This document shows positions 1 through 8,130 of a stretch of 15,640 nucleotides of DNA, piece after piece. Location of the stretch: positions 1 through 15,640 of the forward strand of contig CABKMX010000009.1 in the NCBI GenBank assembly GCA_902373595.1. The letters are read 5' to 3'. Both the position numbers and the translations under genes were made by a program. This stretch comes from an uncultured Christensenellaceae bacterium (lineage in GTDB: Bacteria > Bacillota > Clostridia > Christensenellales > UBA3700). The first letter of the stretch is position 1, and each line of letters opens with the position of its first letter. The notes beneath the pieces are model-generated. The model did not search any database and was not told the DNA's origin. It saw only the letters and a list, made by a program, of their open reading frames with translations.

Positions 1-420
1 ACCGACGCGGACGTCGACGGCAGCCATATCCGCATCCTGCTGCTGACGTTCTTCTACCGCTTCATGAAGCCGGTCGTCGAGCAGGGACACGTCTACATCG
101 CCCAGCCGCCCCTTTACAAGGTCACCCAAAAGGGCACCAAGAAGGAATCCTACTTCTACAACGACGCAGACCTCGAAAACTATCTCGTCAGCATTGACCG
201 CAAGGCGGAAGTGCAGCGCTACAAGGGTCTCGGCGAGATGAGCCAGGATCAGCTGTGGGACACCACGATGAACCCCGAAACGCGTACAATGCTCCGCGTG
301 AGCATCACCGACGCGGAAAAGGCGAACGAATTGTTCACCGTTCTGATGGGCGAAGAGCCCGAGAAGAGGCGCGAGTTCATCGAACAGAACGCCAACCTCG
401 TCGCCGACCTCGACGTATAA
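1..420 (+). CDS. gyrB: DNA gyrase subunit B, C-terminal part (5' end outside window)
   Basis: GyrB is the ATPase and TOPRIM subunit of gyrase, which pairs with GyrA as A2B2 to introduce negative supercoils. The frame is open from base 1 to a TAA at 418-420 (139 codons), so only the C-terminal part is present. The first visible residues, [11 protein letters not shown], are the metal-binding acidic DxD motif of the TOPRIM domain. After it come the PLYKV strand and the near-invariant block QRYKGLGEM, then MNPETR, all of which contact GyrA and DNA in type IIA topoisomerases. The ATPase domain and the GyrB quinolone-resistance region lie upstream of the window. gyrA follows after 9 bases, which indicates co-transcription. 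The gyrB-gyrA order is the usual one near the origin in Bacillota, and the motif spacing fits GyrB better than ParE. Confidence 0.97.
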   Translation, partial: TDADVDGSHIRILLLTFFYRFMKPVVEQGHVYIAQPPLYKVTQKGTKKESYFYNDADLENYLVSIDRKAEVQRYKGLGEMSQDQLWDTTMNPETRTMLRVSITDAEKANELFTVLMGEEPEKRREFIEQNANLVADLDV

Positions 421-429
421 GGAGACACC

Positions 430-2934
430 ATGGAAGATAAGAGCAACAAGAAAGATATCGACGAGATGCTCAAAGGCACCAAGTATATCGACATCGAACT
501 CGAAAGCGAGATGAAAAAGTCGTTCATCGCCTATGCGATGGCGGTCAACGTCTCGCGCGCGATCCCCGATGTGCGCGACGGTCTCAAACCCGTCCACAGA
601 AGGATCTTGTTCGACATGAACGAACTCGGCTTGACCTCGGACAAGCCCTACCGCAAGTGCGCGCTCATCGTCGGCGACGTGCTGGGCAAATACCACCCCC
701 ACGGCGACGTTTCCGTCTATGACGCGCTCGTCAGGCTCGCGCAGGACTTCTCCATCCGCTGCACCCTCGTCGACGGGCACGGCAACTTCGGCTCCGTAGA
801 CGGCGACCCCCCGGCGGCGTACCGCTACACCGAAGCCAGACTGTCCAGGATCGCAAACGAGATGATCCGCGACATCGACAAGAACACCGTCGACTTTTAC
901 CCCAACTTCGACGACACGCGCGAACAGCCTGTCGTGCTGCCCAGCAGGTTCCCCAATCTGCTCGTCAACGGCTCGGACGGCATCGCGGTCGGTATGGCGA
1001 CGTCCATCCCCCCGCATAACCTCGGCGAGGTCATCGACGGCACGATAGCCCTTCTCGACAACCCCGAGATCGACATCGAGGAGCTGATGGACTACATCCC
1101 CGCGCCCGACTATCCGACCGGCGCGCTCATCATGGGCAGTAGCGGCATCAAGAAGGCGTATCGCACCGGACGCGGCAACGCGATCATTCGCTCCAAGGTC
1201 GAGATCGAAGAGCACAGCAACGGCAAGAGCCGCCTCATCGTCACCGAGATCCCCTATCAGGTCAACAAAGCCAAGGGCATCTCCGACATCCACGAACAGT
1301 CCGACCGCGAAGGCATGCGCATCGTCATCGAGATCAAAAAGGACGTCAACCCGCAAGTCGTGCTCAACTTGCTTTACAAGCACACGCAATTGCAGGTGTC
1401 CAACCCGATGATCATGCTCGCGCTCGTAGACGGCACGCCCAAGATCTGCAACCTCAAAGAGATCCTCGAAGCGTACGTCAAACACCAAAAGGCGGTCATT
1501 ACGCGCCGCACGCAATTCGATCTCGACAAGGCGCTCGAGAGAGAGCACATCGTCAAAGGTCTCGTCATCGCGCAGGCGGACATCGACGAGGTCATCGCGA
1601 TCATCCGCTCGTCTCCCGACAGACAGACGTCGGCGGAAAGGCTCATGAGCCGCTTCGGGCTGTCCGAAAAACAGGTCAACGCCATCCTCGACATGAGACT
1701 GCACAGACTCAATCAGCTGGCTGTCCACGAGCTGCAAGAGGAGTTGGACGCGCTCGGCAAACAGATCGCCGATCTGCAAAACATACTCGCGACCCCCAGC
1801 CGTATCGTCGACATCATCAAGACGGAATTGACCGAGATCAAGACGAAGTACAACGACCCGCGCCGCAGCGAGATCACCTACGATTACAGCGACATCGACA
1901 TCGAGGATCTGATCGAGCAGGAGGACATCGTCGTCACCATTACTCACAACGGCTATGTCAAGCGAATGGGCACGGACGAATACCGCGTGCAAAGACGCGG
2001 CGGCGTCGGCGTGTCCGCCCACAAGACAAAGGAAGAGGACTTCGTCGAAAACGTCATCGCGACCAATACCCATGAGGACATCCTCTTCTTCACCAACAAG
2101 GGCAAGGTCTACCGCTGCCGCGGCTATCAGATCCCCGAAGCGGGCAAGAGCAGCAAGGGCAGAGCGATCGTCAACCTCCTCAACCTCGAGGCGGGCGAGA
2201 CGGTCAGCGCGTACGTCCCCGTCCCCAAGGGCAGCGAGGGCTTCCTGATGCTGGCGACAAAGAACGGTCTCATCAAAAAGACAAAACTCGAAGAGTTCGT
2301 CCGCATCAACAGCAACGGCAAGATCGCGATCACCCTCGTCGACGGCGACGAACTCATCGGCGCGCAGCTCACCAAGGGCGGTCAGGACGTCATCATGGCG
2401 TCCAGCGGCGGCAAGTGCATCCGCTTCAACGAGGACGACGTCCGCCCGACAGGCAGAAACAGCCAGGGCGTCAAGTCCATCCGCCTCGACAGCGGCGAAG
2501 CGGTCGTCGATATGACCCTCGTCCGCGACAACTGCGAGGTGCTGACCATCACCCAAAACGGCTACGGCAAGCGCACCGACGTGTCCGAGTATCGCCAACA
2601 GGGCAGAGCCGGCAGCGGTATCAAGGTGGGCGTGCTCAACGACAAGACGGGCAACGTCGTCAACCTCAAATTGGTCGACCCCGAAAGCGACGACGTGATG
2701 ATCATCTCCGACAACGGCGTCATCATCCGCGTCAAGGCGAGCGAGATCTCCAAGATGAGCCGCAATACGCAGGGCGTCAAGGTGATGCGCATCAAGGACG
2801 AAAACAGCAAGGTCGTCGCGTTCACCGTCGTGCCGCACGAGGAGGAGACCGAAGGCGCCGAAACCCCCGCCGACGAGCAGGTCGCCGAGCAGACCGTAGA
2901 GGAGAGCGCTCCGAGCGACGGCAAGGACGAATAA
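430..2934 (+). CDS. gyrA: DNA gyrase subunit A
   Basis: This is the DNA breakage-reunion subunit of gyrase, 834 residues and full length. The N-terminal breakage domain holds the catalytic tyrosine at Y133 in the [10 protein letters not shown] block (E. coli Y122). The quinolone-resistance region [10 protein letters not shown] is at residues 89-98, with valine 94 where E. coli has S83 and aspartate 98 equal to D87. A long coiled-coil tower region follows. The C-terminal beta-pinwheel starts near residue 500 and carries a GyrA box, QRRGGVG, at 521-527, so this is gyrase rather than topoisomerase IV; the usual lysine at the sixth box position is valine. The protein ends in an acidic tail rich in E and D. 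The start is fixed by GGAG at 421-424, right after the gyrB stop, 5 bases before ATG. The gene ends in TAA and is followed by a hairpin. Confidence 0.98.
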   Translation: MEDKSNKKDIDEMLKGTKYIDIELESEMKKSFIAYAMAVNVSRAIPDVRDGLKPVHRRILFDMNELGLTSDKPYRKCALIVGDVLGKYHPHGDVSVYDALVRLAQDFSIRCTLVDGHGNFGSVDGDPPAAYRYTEARLSRIANEMIRDIDKNTVDFYPNFDDTREQPVVLPSRFPNLLVNGSDGIAVGMATSIPPHNLGEVIDGTIALLDNPEIDIEELMDYIPAPDYPTGALIMGSSGIKKAYRTGRGNAIIRSKVEIEEHSNGKSRLIVTEIPYQVNKAKGISDIHEQSDREGMRIVIEIKKDVNPQVVLNLLYKHTQLQVSNPMIMLALVDGTPKICNLKEILEAYVKHQKAVITRRTQFDLDKALEREHIVKGLVIAQADIDEVIAIIRSSPDRQTSAERLMSRFGLSEKQVNAILDMRLHRLNQLAVHELQEELDALGKQIADLQNILATPSRIVDIIKTELTEIKTKYNDPRRSEITYDYSDIDIEDLIEQEDIVVTITHNGYVKRMGTDEYRVQRRGGVGVSAHKTKEEDFVENVIATNTHEDILFFTNKGKVYRCRGYQIPEAGKSSKGRAIVNLLNLEAGETVSAYVPVPKGSEGFLMLATKNGLIKKTKLEEFVRINSNGKIAITLVDGDELIGAQLTKGGQDVIMASSGGKCIRFNEDDVRPTGRNSQGVKSIRLDSGEAVVDMTLVRDNCEVLTITQNGYGKRTDVSEYRQQGRAGSGIKVGVLNDKTGNVVNLKLVDPESDDVMIISDNGVIIRVKASEISKMSRNTQGVKVMRIKDENSKVVAFTVVPHEEETEGAETPADEQVAEQTVEESAPSDGKDE

Positions 2935-2972
2935 GCCTCTCATCGACACGGGCAGGAAAAATCTATCAAAAA

Positions 2973-3001
2973 GGGCGCGTCCGCAAAGAGCGGGCGCGCC
3001 T
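2973..3001 (+). terminator. Hairpin downstream of gyrA, probable transcription terminator
   Basis: A 12-pair stem (arms 2973-2984 and 2990-3001) closes a 5-base loop, AAAGA. It contains two G·U pairs that hold only in plus-strand RNA, which fits a terminator for gyrBA. The tail CGTATATTGTT is only moderately T-rich, so termination may be partial. Confidence 0.55.
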
Positions 3002-3038
3002 CGTATATTGTTCGGCTCAACTTATTTTTTGTCTTCGC

Positions 3039-3067
3039 TTGATATTCACCTTTCCTTATGTTATGAT
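3039..3067 (+). promoter_or_regulatory. Sigma-A type promoter for the GH18 lipoprotein gene
   Basis: TTGATA (3039-3044) and TATGAT (3062-3067) are separated by exactly 17 bases and end 28 bases before the ATG at 3096. A strong ribosome site, AAAGGAGG (3083-3090), follows 5 bases before the start. Confidence 0.75.
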
Positions 3068-3095
3068 GATATCGGTGGAAAGAAAGGAGGCAATT

Positions 3096-4601
3096 ATGAA
3101 ACGCAAAACATTGTGCCGCCTGTGTGCGGCCGCGCTCTGTCTGGTGATCGGCTGCTCGCTGATGGCTGCCTGCGGAGCTCCGTCGGCGGACGACTTCGTC
3201 CAGCCGAAATTCTCTTCCGCCAACCTCATCGGCGACGGATGTTCCGTGACGGATGAGTCGCTCGTCGGACGAGAAAAGGCAGACGGAGCAAACATCCTCG
3301 CCAAGGACGGCAAGAGCTGGACCCCGACCCGTCCGGACGGCAGCGAGGCGCTCAACAGCTATGTCGAGATCGATCTCGGCGGAGCCAAGACCTTCAACAC
3401 CGCCGTCATCCGAGAGACAGGCAACGAGGTGCAATACTTCCGCCTCTTCGCGCGCGTCGACGGGCAGTGGCAGGTCATATATCAGAGCGAGAAGATACAA
3501 AATCTGCGCCTGATGAGCTTTGACGCGGTCACCGCCGACGCGATCAGACTGTCGATCGACAAGTTCCGCGGCAAGAGCGCAAAGATAGAGAGCATAGAGC
3601 TTTACAACGAGCCCAAGCGCGCGGCGGATGACTTCAACGTCACCGTCTATCAGCGGCTCGACGGCGACGTCCCGTCCGAAATCTTGACGCGCTCCGACGA
3701 GGAGATCGACACCTACGCGCGCTACTACGACGTCTACAACACCGTGCTCATCTTCGGCGCGGTCAATTGGAACGAGGGAGAGATGGTCTTCAACTTCGAG
3801 GACGGCGAAGAGGGATTTGCGCGCGAGTTAAACGCGCTCAAACAGATTATCGACCGCCGCAGCGACAAGTCGCACGAGGTCAGGATCGTCTGCACCGCGC
3901 TCGCCGACGGAGCGGGCGGAGCAGGGCATACCGGCGTCAACGTCTTTATGGCGGAGCACTGGGAGTATGTCGCCGACCAAATGGTCGAATTCATGAAAAA
4001 GTATGACCTCGACGGGCTGGACGTCGATTGGGAATATCCCCAAAACAAAGCCGATTGGGAGTGCTATGACAAGTTCATCGCCCGTCTCGACGACGGAATG
4101 AAGGCGGTCAAAGAGGACGCGATTCTCTCCGCCGCGCTGTCGTCCGGCGCGCTCGGCATGAGCGAAGAGACGCTCGCGCGCTTCGATCAGATCCAATATA
4201 TGGCGTACGACGGCAGGGACGAGGACGGCTATCAGTCCTCGCTCGATCAGGCGCAGGCGGGTCTGCTCGGCTTCCTCGAAAAGGGCGTCGACCTCAAACA
4301 GATCAACATTGGCATCGCCGCGTACGGCCGCCCCGTCGACGGCGGTCAGTTCTGGGCGAATTGGCGCGACGTGCCGCACGAGGACTATTGGAACAGCCTG
4401 CAATACAACGTCGACTGCGACGGACAGCTCGAGGACTTCGCGTTCTGCGCGCCGGCGCTCGCAGGGGACAAGACCGCGTATGCGCTGCTCTCGGGCGCGG
4501 GCGGAGTCATGGTCTTCCGCCTCGCGTGCGACAAGACCCCCGACCACCCCGATTCGGTTGCCGCAGGCATCGCAAACGCTTTGAACAGATATGTCGAGTG
4601 A
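3096..4601 (+). CDS. Lipoprotein with F5/8 type C domain and GH18 glycosidase domain
   Basis: A predicted surface lipoprotein of 501 residues. Residues 1-26 form a signal peptide (MKRKTLCRL, then a hydrophobic core) ending in the lipobox-like LMAAC, with C26 as the likely lipidated cysteine. Residues of about 35-170 look like a discoidin/CBM32-type F5/8 C domain (YVEIDLGGAKTFNTAVIRE, then a terminal IESIELYNE strand), which usually binds sugar. Residues of about 180-500 are a GH18 barrel with the catalytic signature DGLDVDWE at 306-313, where E313 is the predicted acid, and the strand QMAYD-type motif YMAYD at 368-372. Family GH18 cleaves beta-1,4-linked GlcNAc in chitin, N-glycans or peptidoglycan fragments; the substrate here is not determinable. 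The final barrel strand reads GGVMVFRL, with F where family members often have W. The start is set by AAAGGAGG and the lipoprotein signal; the open frame further upstream is out-of-frame gyrA sequence. Confidence 0.9.
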   Translation: MKRKTLCRLCAAALCLVIGCSLMAACGAPSADDFVQPKFSSANLIGDGCSVTDESLVGREKADGANILAKDGKSWTPTRPDGSEALNSYVEIDLGGAKTFNTAVIRETGNEVQYFRLFARVDGQWQVIYQSEKIQNLRLMSFDAVTADAIRLSIDKFRGKSAKIESIELYNEPKRAADDFNVTVYQRLDGDVPSEILTRSDEEIDTYARYYDVYNTVLIFGAVNWNEGEMVFNFEDGEEGFARELNALKQIIDRRSDKSHEVRIVCTALADGAGGAGHTGVNVFMAEHWEYVADQMVEFMKKYDLDGLDVDWEYPQNKADWECYDKFIARLDDGMKAVKEDAILSAALSSGALGMSEETLARFDQIQYMAYDGRDEDGYQSSLDQAQAGLLGFLEKGVDLKQINIGIAAYGRPVDGGQFWANWRDVPHEDYWNSLQYNVDCDGQLEDFAFCAPALAGDKTAYALLSGAGGVMVFRLACDKTPDHPDSVAAGIANALNRYVE

Positions 4602-4617
4602 AGTCGACAAAGCAACG

Positions 4618-4642
4618 GAGCCGCAAACGCGGCTCTTTTTTT
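4618..4642 (+). terminator. Intrinsic terminator of the GH18 gene
   Basis: A perfect 7-base-pair stem (GAGCCGC 4618-4624, GCGGCTC 4629-4635) with loop AAAC is followed directly by seven T. It lies 16 bases after the TGA of the GH18 gene. Confidence 0.92.
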
Positions 4643-4722
4643 GTGCGCAGCGATCGGCGGCGCGGCAGGGTGGCGTTTGGCGCGATCGGGCAGATCACGC
4701 CGCCGCAAAGGGCTTCATGCGG

Positions 4723-4751
4723 TTGACAGCGCGCCGCCGCGGTGATAGAAT
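4723..4751 (+). promoter_or_regulatory. Sigma-A type promoter for the PHP phosphoesterase gene
   Basis: TTGACA (4723-4728) and TAGAAT (4746-4751) are 17 bases apart. Transcription would begin near 4758, giving a leader of only about 14 bases that contains the ribosome site AAGGAG (4761-4766). This rules out the upstream ATG at 4742, which lies inside the promoter. Confidence 0.78.
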
Positions 4752-4771
4752 ATCCGCGAAAAGGAGTTGAA

Positions 4772-5494
4772 ATGGACGGATATAAATTGGAAATGCACCT
4801 GCACACCTCGCGCAACAGCGATTGCGGCAAGGAGTGCCCGGCGGACATCGCAAAGATCTATGCCGACGCCGGCTACAACGGCATCGTCTGCACGAACCAC
4901 CTCAACCGCAACGACCTGTACGGCTATGTCGCGCCGCCGTGGAAGAGACTTTTTCGCAGCATCCCCGACTGCTGGCTGCGCGACCTTCTTGAGCTCAAAG
5001 AGGAGTGCGCAAAGGTCGGCATCGACGTGTTTGCCGGCGCGGAAGTGTCGCCCGACGAGGTCACTTACTACAAGCCCGACCACCCGTATGCGGAGTTTTT
5101 GATGTACGGAATCACCGCGGACGAGCTGCGCGAAAATTGCGAGAGGTTCTTGACAATGACGCAAAGGGAGCTGTTCGAATGGTGCGACAGCCGCGGCATA
5201 GTGCTGGCGCAGGCACACCCCTACCGCGAGATGTGCGACGTCATGGACACGTCGCTGCTGCACGGCATAGAGATCTCCAACACCCACCCCGGGCACGACT
5301 CGCGCAACGCGCTTGCGGTAGGATTGTGCAAAAGGACGGGGCTCATCCCGACCGGAGGTAGCGACTTCCACTACCGCGGCGGAGAGGGCGGCGGCGTCAT
5401 CCTGCCGCGCCGTCCCAACGACGAGCGCGACCTCGCCGCAATCTTGAGAGAGCGCAGACACGAGGTCATATTCAAGGAAAACGAGCAGGGCTGA
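4772..5494 (+). CDS. PHP-domain metal-dependent phosphoesterase
   Basis: A soluble protein of 240 residues with the full set of PHP-superfamily metal ligands: HLH at 9-11, H43 in CTNHL, E91 in AGAEVS, H149 in LAQAHPY, and D198/H200 in GGSDFH. PHP proteins hydrolyse phosphate esters with two or three metal ions. Relatives include histidinol phosphatase, 3',5'-nucleoside bisphosphate phosphatases (RNase AM/TrpH-like) and polymerase-associated domains. The GGSDFH ending and roughly 240-residue length fit the stand-alone YciV/TrpH-type branch, but the exact substrate is unknown. No signal peptide is seen, so it should be cytoplasmic. The start at 4772 is chosen by AAGGAG 5 bases upstream. The gene is monocistronic, with its own promoter and terminator, and converges on the metallophosphoesterase gene. 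Confidence 0.88.
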   Translation: MDGYKLEMHLHTSRNSDCGKECPADIAKIYADAGYNGIVCTNHLNRNDLYGYVAPPWKRLFRSIPDCWLRDLLELKEECAKVGIDVFAGAEVSPDEVTYYKPDHPYAEFLMYGITADELRENCERFLTMTQRELFEWCDSRGIVLAQAHPYREMCDVMDTSLLHGIEISNTHPGHDSRNALAVGLCKRTGLIPTGGSDFHYRGGEGGGVILPRRPNDERDLAAILRERRHEVIFKENEQG

Positions 5495-5512
5495 CGGCGG
5501 AGAAAACGGCGA

Positions 5513-5548
5513 AAAACAAACACGGGCGCGAAAAACGCCCGTGTTTTT
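5513..5548. terminator. Bidirectional terminator between convergent phosphoesterase genes
   Basis: A perfect stem of CACGGGCG (5521-5528) and CGCCCGTG (5536-5543) with a 7-base loop has TTTTT after it on the plus strand. An A-rich stretch before it becomes a T-tract on the minus strand. It sits 26 bases after the PHP stop and 13 bases after the minus-strand stop at 5562, so it serves both genes. Confidence 0.9.
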
Positions 5549-5561
5549 GTCTGCCCTTAGC

Positions 5562-7109
5562 TCAATTGAGCCAAGGCAAAGTTTCGTCCATAATCGTCGT
5601 GCCGCCGTCGTCGCACGCGAACAGCGCAATGCCGCTAGGCGACAGCGTCACGCGGCTTGCGACGAACACGCCGTCTTTGTGTCCGCCGTCGATGAAGACG
5701 GGAAGGTCGGGATAGGTCTCGGTGTCGAGGTCGCAGTAGTGCCAATGCCCGGTGAGCGCCGCCGACGTCTTTATGCCCGTCAGCGCCGCTATTGTGCGGT
5801 CGGTCAAGTCCTCTTCGATGAAGAAGCGCGGAGAGTGGCAGAGCGCGATCGTCTTGCCGTCCTCGGTCAACGTCTCGACCCAATCGACGTTCTCCGCGCG
5901 GTAGGCGGCGAAGTCGGCAAGTCCGCCGTATTCGGGGTGAGAGTCCTCTTTGTCCTCGCCGCTGTCGAGCACGACGAAGCGGTAGTCGCCCGCTTTGACC
6001 TCGAAATAGAATTCGTCCAAGCCGAGCGCGTCCGCAAGATAGGGCGCATACGCGCCGCGCGTCTCGTGGTTGCCGCGCGTGTACACTATCGGCATCGTGC
6101 CGCCGCCGAGGTCGCCGCCGAACTCAATCAAGTAGCGGACGAGCTCGTCCTCGGTGCCTAGGTCGGGCGACGCGTCGCCGAGAAGAATCACTCCGTCATA
6201 GTCGCCGAGGAAGGCTATCGCGTCCTTTGCCAAGTCGTTGCGCGTGTGCCAATCGGACACGCAAAGCCAAGTCTGCGTCTCGCCGTCGCACGGCGTGAAC
6301 GCGTATTCTTCCGAGACAATCGTCTTGCCGCTGCGGCTGCCGTAGGCGTACGGCTCGTACACCTGCATCGAGCCGACGGTATAGCTGTTGTTGTCGAGAT
6401 GTTCGTACGGGACGCGGACGGAGTGTACGCGCGAGTCGGACTCTATCTTGCCCTGCTTTTGGTCGTAGACGCGATAGGTCTCGCCCTCGTATTCGTATTC
6501 GACAAAGCCCGTCCCTTCGTCCGTCGTCGCGAACACGATCGAGTAGTCGGAGCCGGTGTCGAGCACCATCGGGTCGGAGACAAAACCGTAGACGGCAGGG
6601 GAATAGACGGTCAGGACAGCGCCCAGCACGAGCGCGACGCCGACGAGAGAGACGATCGCGACGCGCGCGATCTTGTGCTTGATCTCGGGGAAGAACAGCG
6701 CAAAGAAAACTATCGCAAAATAGAGCAGCGCGTACGGCGCCAAACCCGCCGCGCCGCGCAGTACGACGGGAGCTGTCTCCTCGCCGCCCGAGATCAGCAG
6801 GACGATGTTGAGAATGCAAAATGCCGCGGTGAAAAAGTCGGTGATCGCGTACGCCGCCGTCATCGCATTGGCGTGCGAGTCAAAGAGATCGCGCTTTTTG
6901 AACGCGAGCGCCGCCCATGCGGTCGCGGCGATTGCGTTTGCCGCAATCAGCCAAAACAGCATTTGCGAAAAGCCGGAGAACAGCGCGATGTCCAAAAAGA
7001 CGTGCTGGTTGCTGCGGCTCGCATAGAAGAACAGGGGCGCGAGCGCCGCCAAAACGGCGAACACCGACGCACATGTCTTTGAGAAAAGCGTCCGTTGAAA
7101 TTTGTTCAT
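5562..7109 (-). CDS. Membrane-anchored calcineurin-like metallophosphoesterase
   Basis: A 515-residue protein with about five hydrophobic segments in residues 10-170, then an extracytoplasmic domain. Residues of about 180-250 look like a beta-sandwich of the kind preceding purple-acid-phosphatase-like domains (PEYEYEG-type strands). The catalytic domain has all the metal-ligand motifs of calcineurin-like phosphoesterases: D286-x-H288 (VSDWH), GD at 311-312 (LLGDASPD), GNHE at 346-349, H425 (LCHSPR) and GHWH at 454-457. It should therefore be an active two-metal phosphatase or phosphodiesterase, probably working outside the membrane; the substrate is unknown. The ATG is supported by GGGAGGAATC just upstream (7111-7120). 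It starts 15 bases after the EEP gene's stop, so the two form one operon. It ends in TGA near a shared terminator. Confidence 0.88.
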   Translation of the reverse strand: MNKFQRTLFSKTCASVFAVLAALAPLFFYASRSNQHVFLDIALFSGFSQMLFWLIAANAIAATAWAALAFKKRDLFDSHANAMTAAYAITDFFTAAFCILNIVLLISGGEETAPVVLRGAAGLAPYALLYFAIVFFALFFPEIKHKIARVAIVSLVGVALVLGAVLTVYSPAVYGFVSDPMVLDTGSDYSIVFATTDEGTGFVEYEYEGETYRVYDQKQGKIESDSRVHSVRVPYEHLDNNSYTVGSMQVYEPYAYGSRSGKTIVSEEYAFTPCDGETQTWLCVSDWHTRNDLAKDAIAFLGDYDGVILLGDASPDLGTEDELVRYLIEFGGDLGGGTMPIVYTRGNHETRGAYAPYLADALGLDEFYFEVKAGDYRFVVLDSGEDKEDSHPEYGGLADFAAYRAENVDWVETLTEDGKTIALCHSPRFFIEEDLTDRTIAALTGIKTSAALTGHWHYCDLDTETYPDLPVFIDGGHKDGVFVASRVTLSPSGIALFACDDGGTTIMDETLPWLN

Positions 7110-7124
7110 GATTCCTCCCGAGAC

Positions 7125-8000
7125 TTAGGAGAGCGTCTTGAAAGACGCCGTAACCATATAGTGATCGGACAGGTCGGTCGCGACGACCTCGCCGCCCGTG
7201 AGTTCCATGGTCTTGCAAGTGTAGATGATGTTGTCTATGCTGCGAAAAGACGAATCCCCCGAAAACGTCGCGAGCGCGTTGTCCGGGTTTATGAAGAGCG
7301 CATAGTCGTCGCTGTCGAAGAAAGGCGCCAGGTCGTCGAACGACGCGATGTTGAAGTCGCCGGTCAGCACTTTGTAAGGGGACGGGTCGCTCTGCATCAG
7401 CTCGAAGATGAACTCCACTTGCAGTTCGCGCAGCAGCCTGCCGTCTTTCTGTGCGGCTGTGTAGTCGAGGTGGGTGTTGTAAAACGCGATCCGCACGCCG
7501 TCCACGTCGACCAGCGTCCGCTGTACCATGCGCGGCTCCATTTGTGCGGAGACGTATGAGTAAGGATAGGGCAGCATCGCGTATTGCGCGTCGGCGATTG
7601 TGCGGGACGTCGTCGTCATAATGCCGTACTTGTCGCCCATAGCGTATGTTTCGGTGGGGGTGAAGTGTTTGTTGACGAGGGAACCGCTCGTCAACGCGGT
7701 CGTGAAGCCTCCGCCGCGACGGTCGAAGTCGTCGGTGTCGACCTCCTGAAGCCCGGCGACGTCTACGCCATAGTCGTCAAGCTGAGCCGCGATCGCATAT
7801 TCGTTTTCGAGGGTGTTGCCGCCGCTCCAAACATTGTAGCTCGCGACGGTGAAAGTTGTCTCGCCGCGCGAGGCGTCGACGTTTCGCTCCGCGTCGAACT
7901 CGGGCATGTCGGGCATCGGCAGACAGGAAACAAAGAGGACAGCCGTCAAAGCGACGGTGCAGACAACGCAAATTGCCGCAAAAAAATAGCGCCTTTTCAT
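7125..8000 (-). CDS. Endonuclease/exonuclease/phosphatase (EEP) family lipoprotein
   Basis: A 291-residue protein of the DNase I-like EEP superfamily, whose members cleave phosphodiester or phosphoester bonds in nucleic acids, sphingomyelin or inositol phosphates. Conserved sites are all present: N56 (SYNVWSGG), E86 (GLQEVD), H177 with D179 (YNTHLDYT), D215/N217 (TGDFN), D256 (SIDNI) and D279/H280 (LSDHY). The N-terminus KRRYFF plus a hydrophobic stretch to LFVSC makes C26 a likely lipidated cysteine, although F at -3 is an uncommon lipobox residue; it could instead be a plain signal anchor. The start at 8000 is chosen over the ATG at 8030 because AAGGAG lies 6 bases before it and because 8030 is inside the predicted promoter. 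It is the first gene of the operon with the metallophosphoesterase. Confidence 0.88.
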   Translation of the reverse strand: MKRRYFFAAICVVCTVALTAVLFVSCLPMPDMPEFDAERNVDASRGETTFTVASYNVWSGGNTLENEYAIAAQLDDYGVDVAGLQEVDTDDFDRRGGGFTTALTSGSLVNKHFTPTETYAMGDKYGIMTTTSRTIADAQYAMLPYPYSYVSAQMEPRMVQRTLVDVDGVRIAFYNTHLDYTAAQKDGRLLRELQVEFIFELMQSDPSPYKVLTGDFNIASFDDLAPFFDSDDYALFINPDNALATFSGDSSFRSIDNIIYTCKTMELTGGEVVATDLSDHYMVTASFKTLS

Positions 8001-8018
8001 AATTTTCTCCTTGGTTCG

Positions 8019-8047
8019 ATTGTACTTCAAAACGGCGGAGTTGTCAA
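8019..8047 (-). promoter_or_regulatory. Sigma-A type promoter for the EEP/metallophosphoesterase operon
   Basis: On the minus strand, TTGACA (8047-8042) and TACAAT (8024-8019) are separated by exactly 17 bases, close to consensus. Transcription would start about 12 bases upstream of the initiation codon at 8000, with AAGGAG (8012-8007) in the short leader. Confidence 0.85.
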
Positions 8048-8089
8048 CAAAGAAAGGTTAATTTAATATTGAAAACCGTCCCCAAACGC

Positions 8090-8118
8090 TTGCAAACTCG
8101 CGCGCAAAGGTATATAAA
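8090..8118 (+). promoter_or_regulatory. Candidate promoter for the anion permease gene
   Basis: TTGCAA (8090-8095), a 17-base spacer and TATAAA (8113-8118) precede the permease ATG by 12 bases. A transcript beginning 6-8 bases after the -10 would carry a leader of only about 5 bases. It is divergent from the EEP promoter. Confidence 0.55.
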
Positions 8119-8130
8119 TATTCGCGGAAT

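Noticed and set aside
2415..3095. N-terminal extension of the GH18 frame back into gyrA
   Set aside because: This part is out-of-frame gyrA sequence, rich in arginine and proline. The lipoprotein signal, ribosome site and promoter all place the start at 3096.
4742..4771. Upstream ATG for the PHP gene
   Set aside because: It lies within the predicted -10 region and has no ribosome site; the ATG at 4772 has AAGGAG at the right distance.
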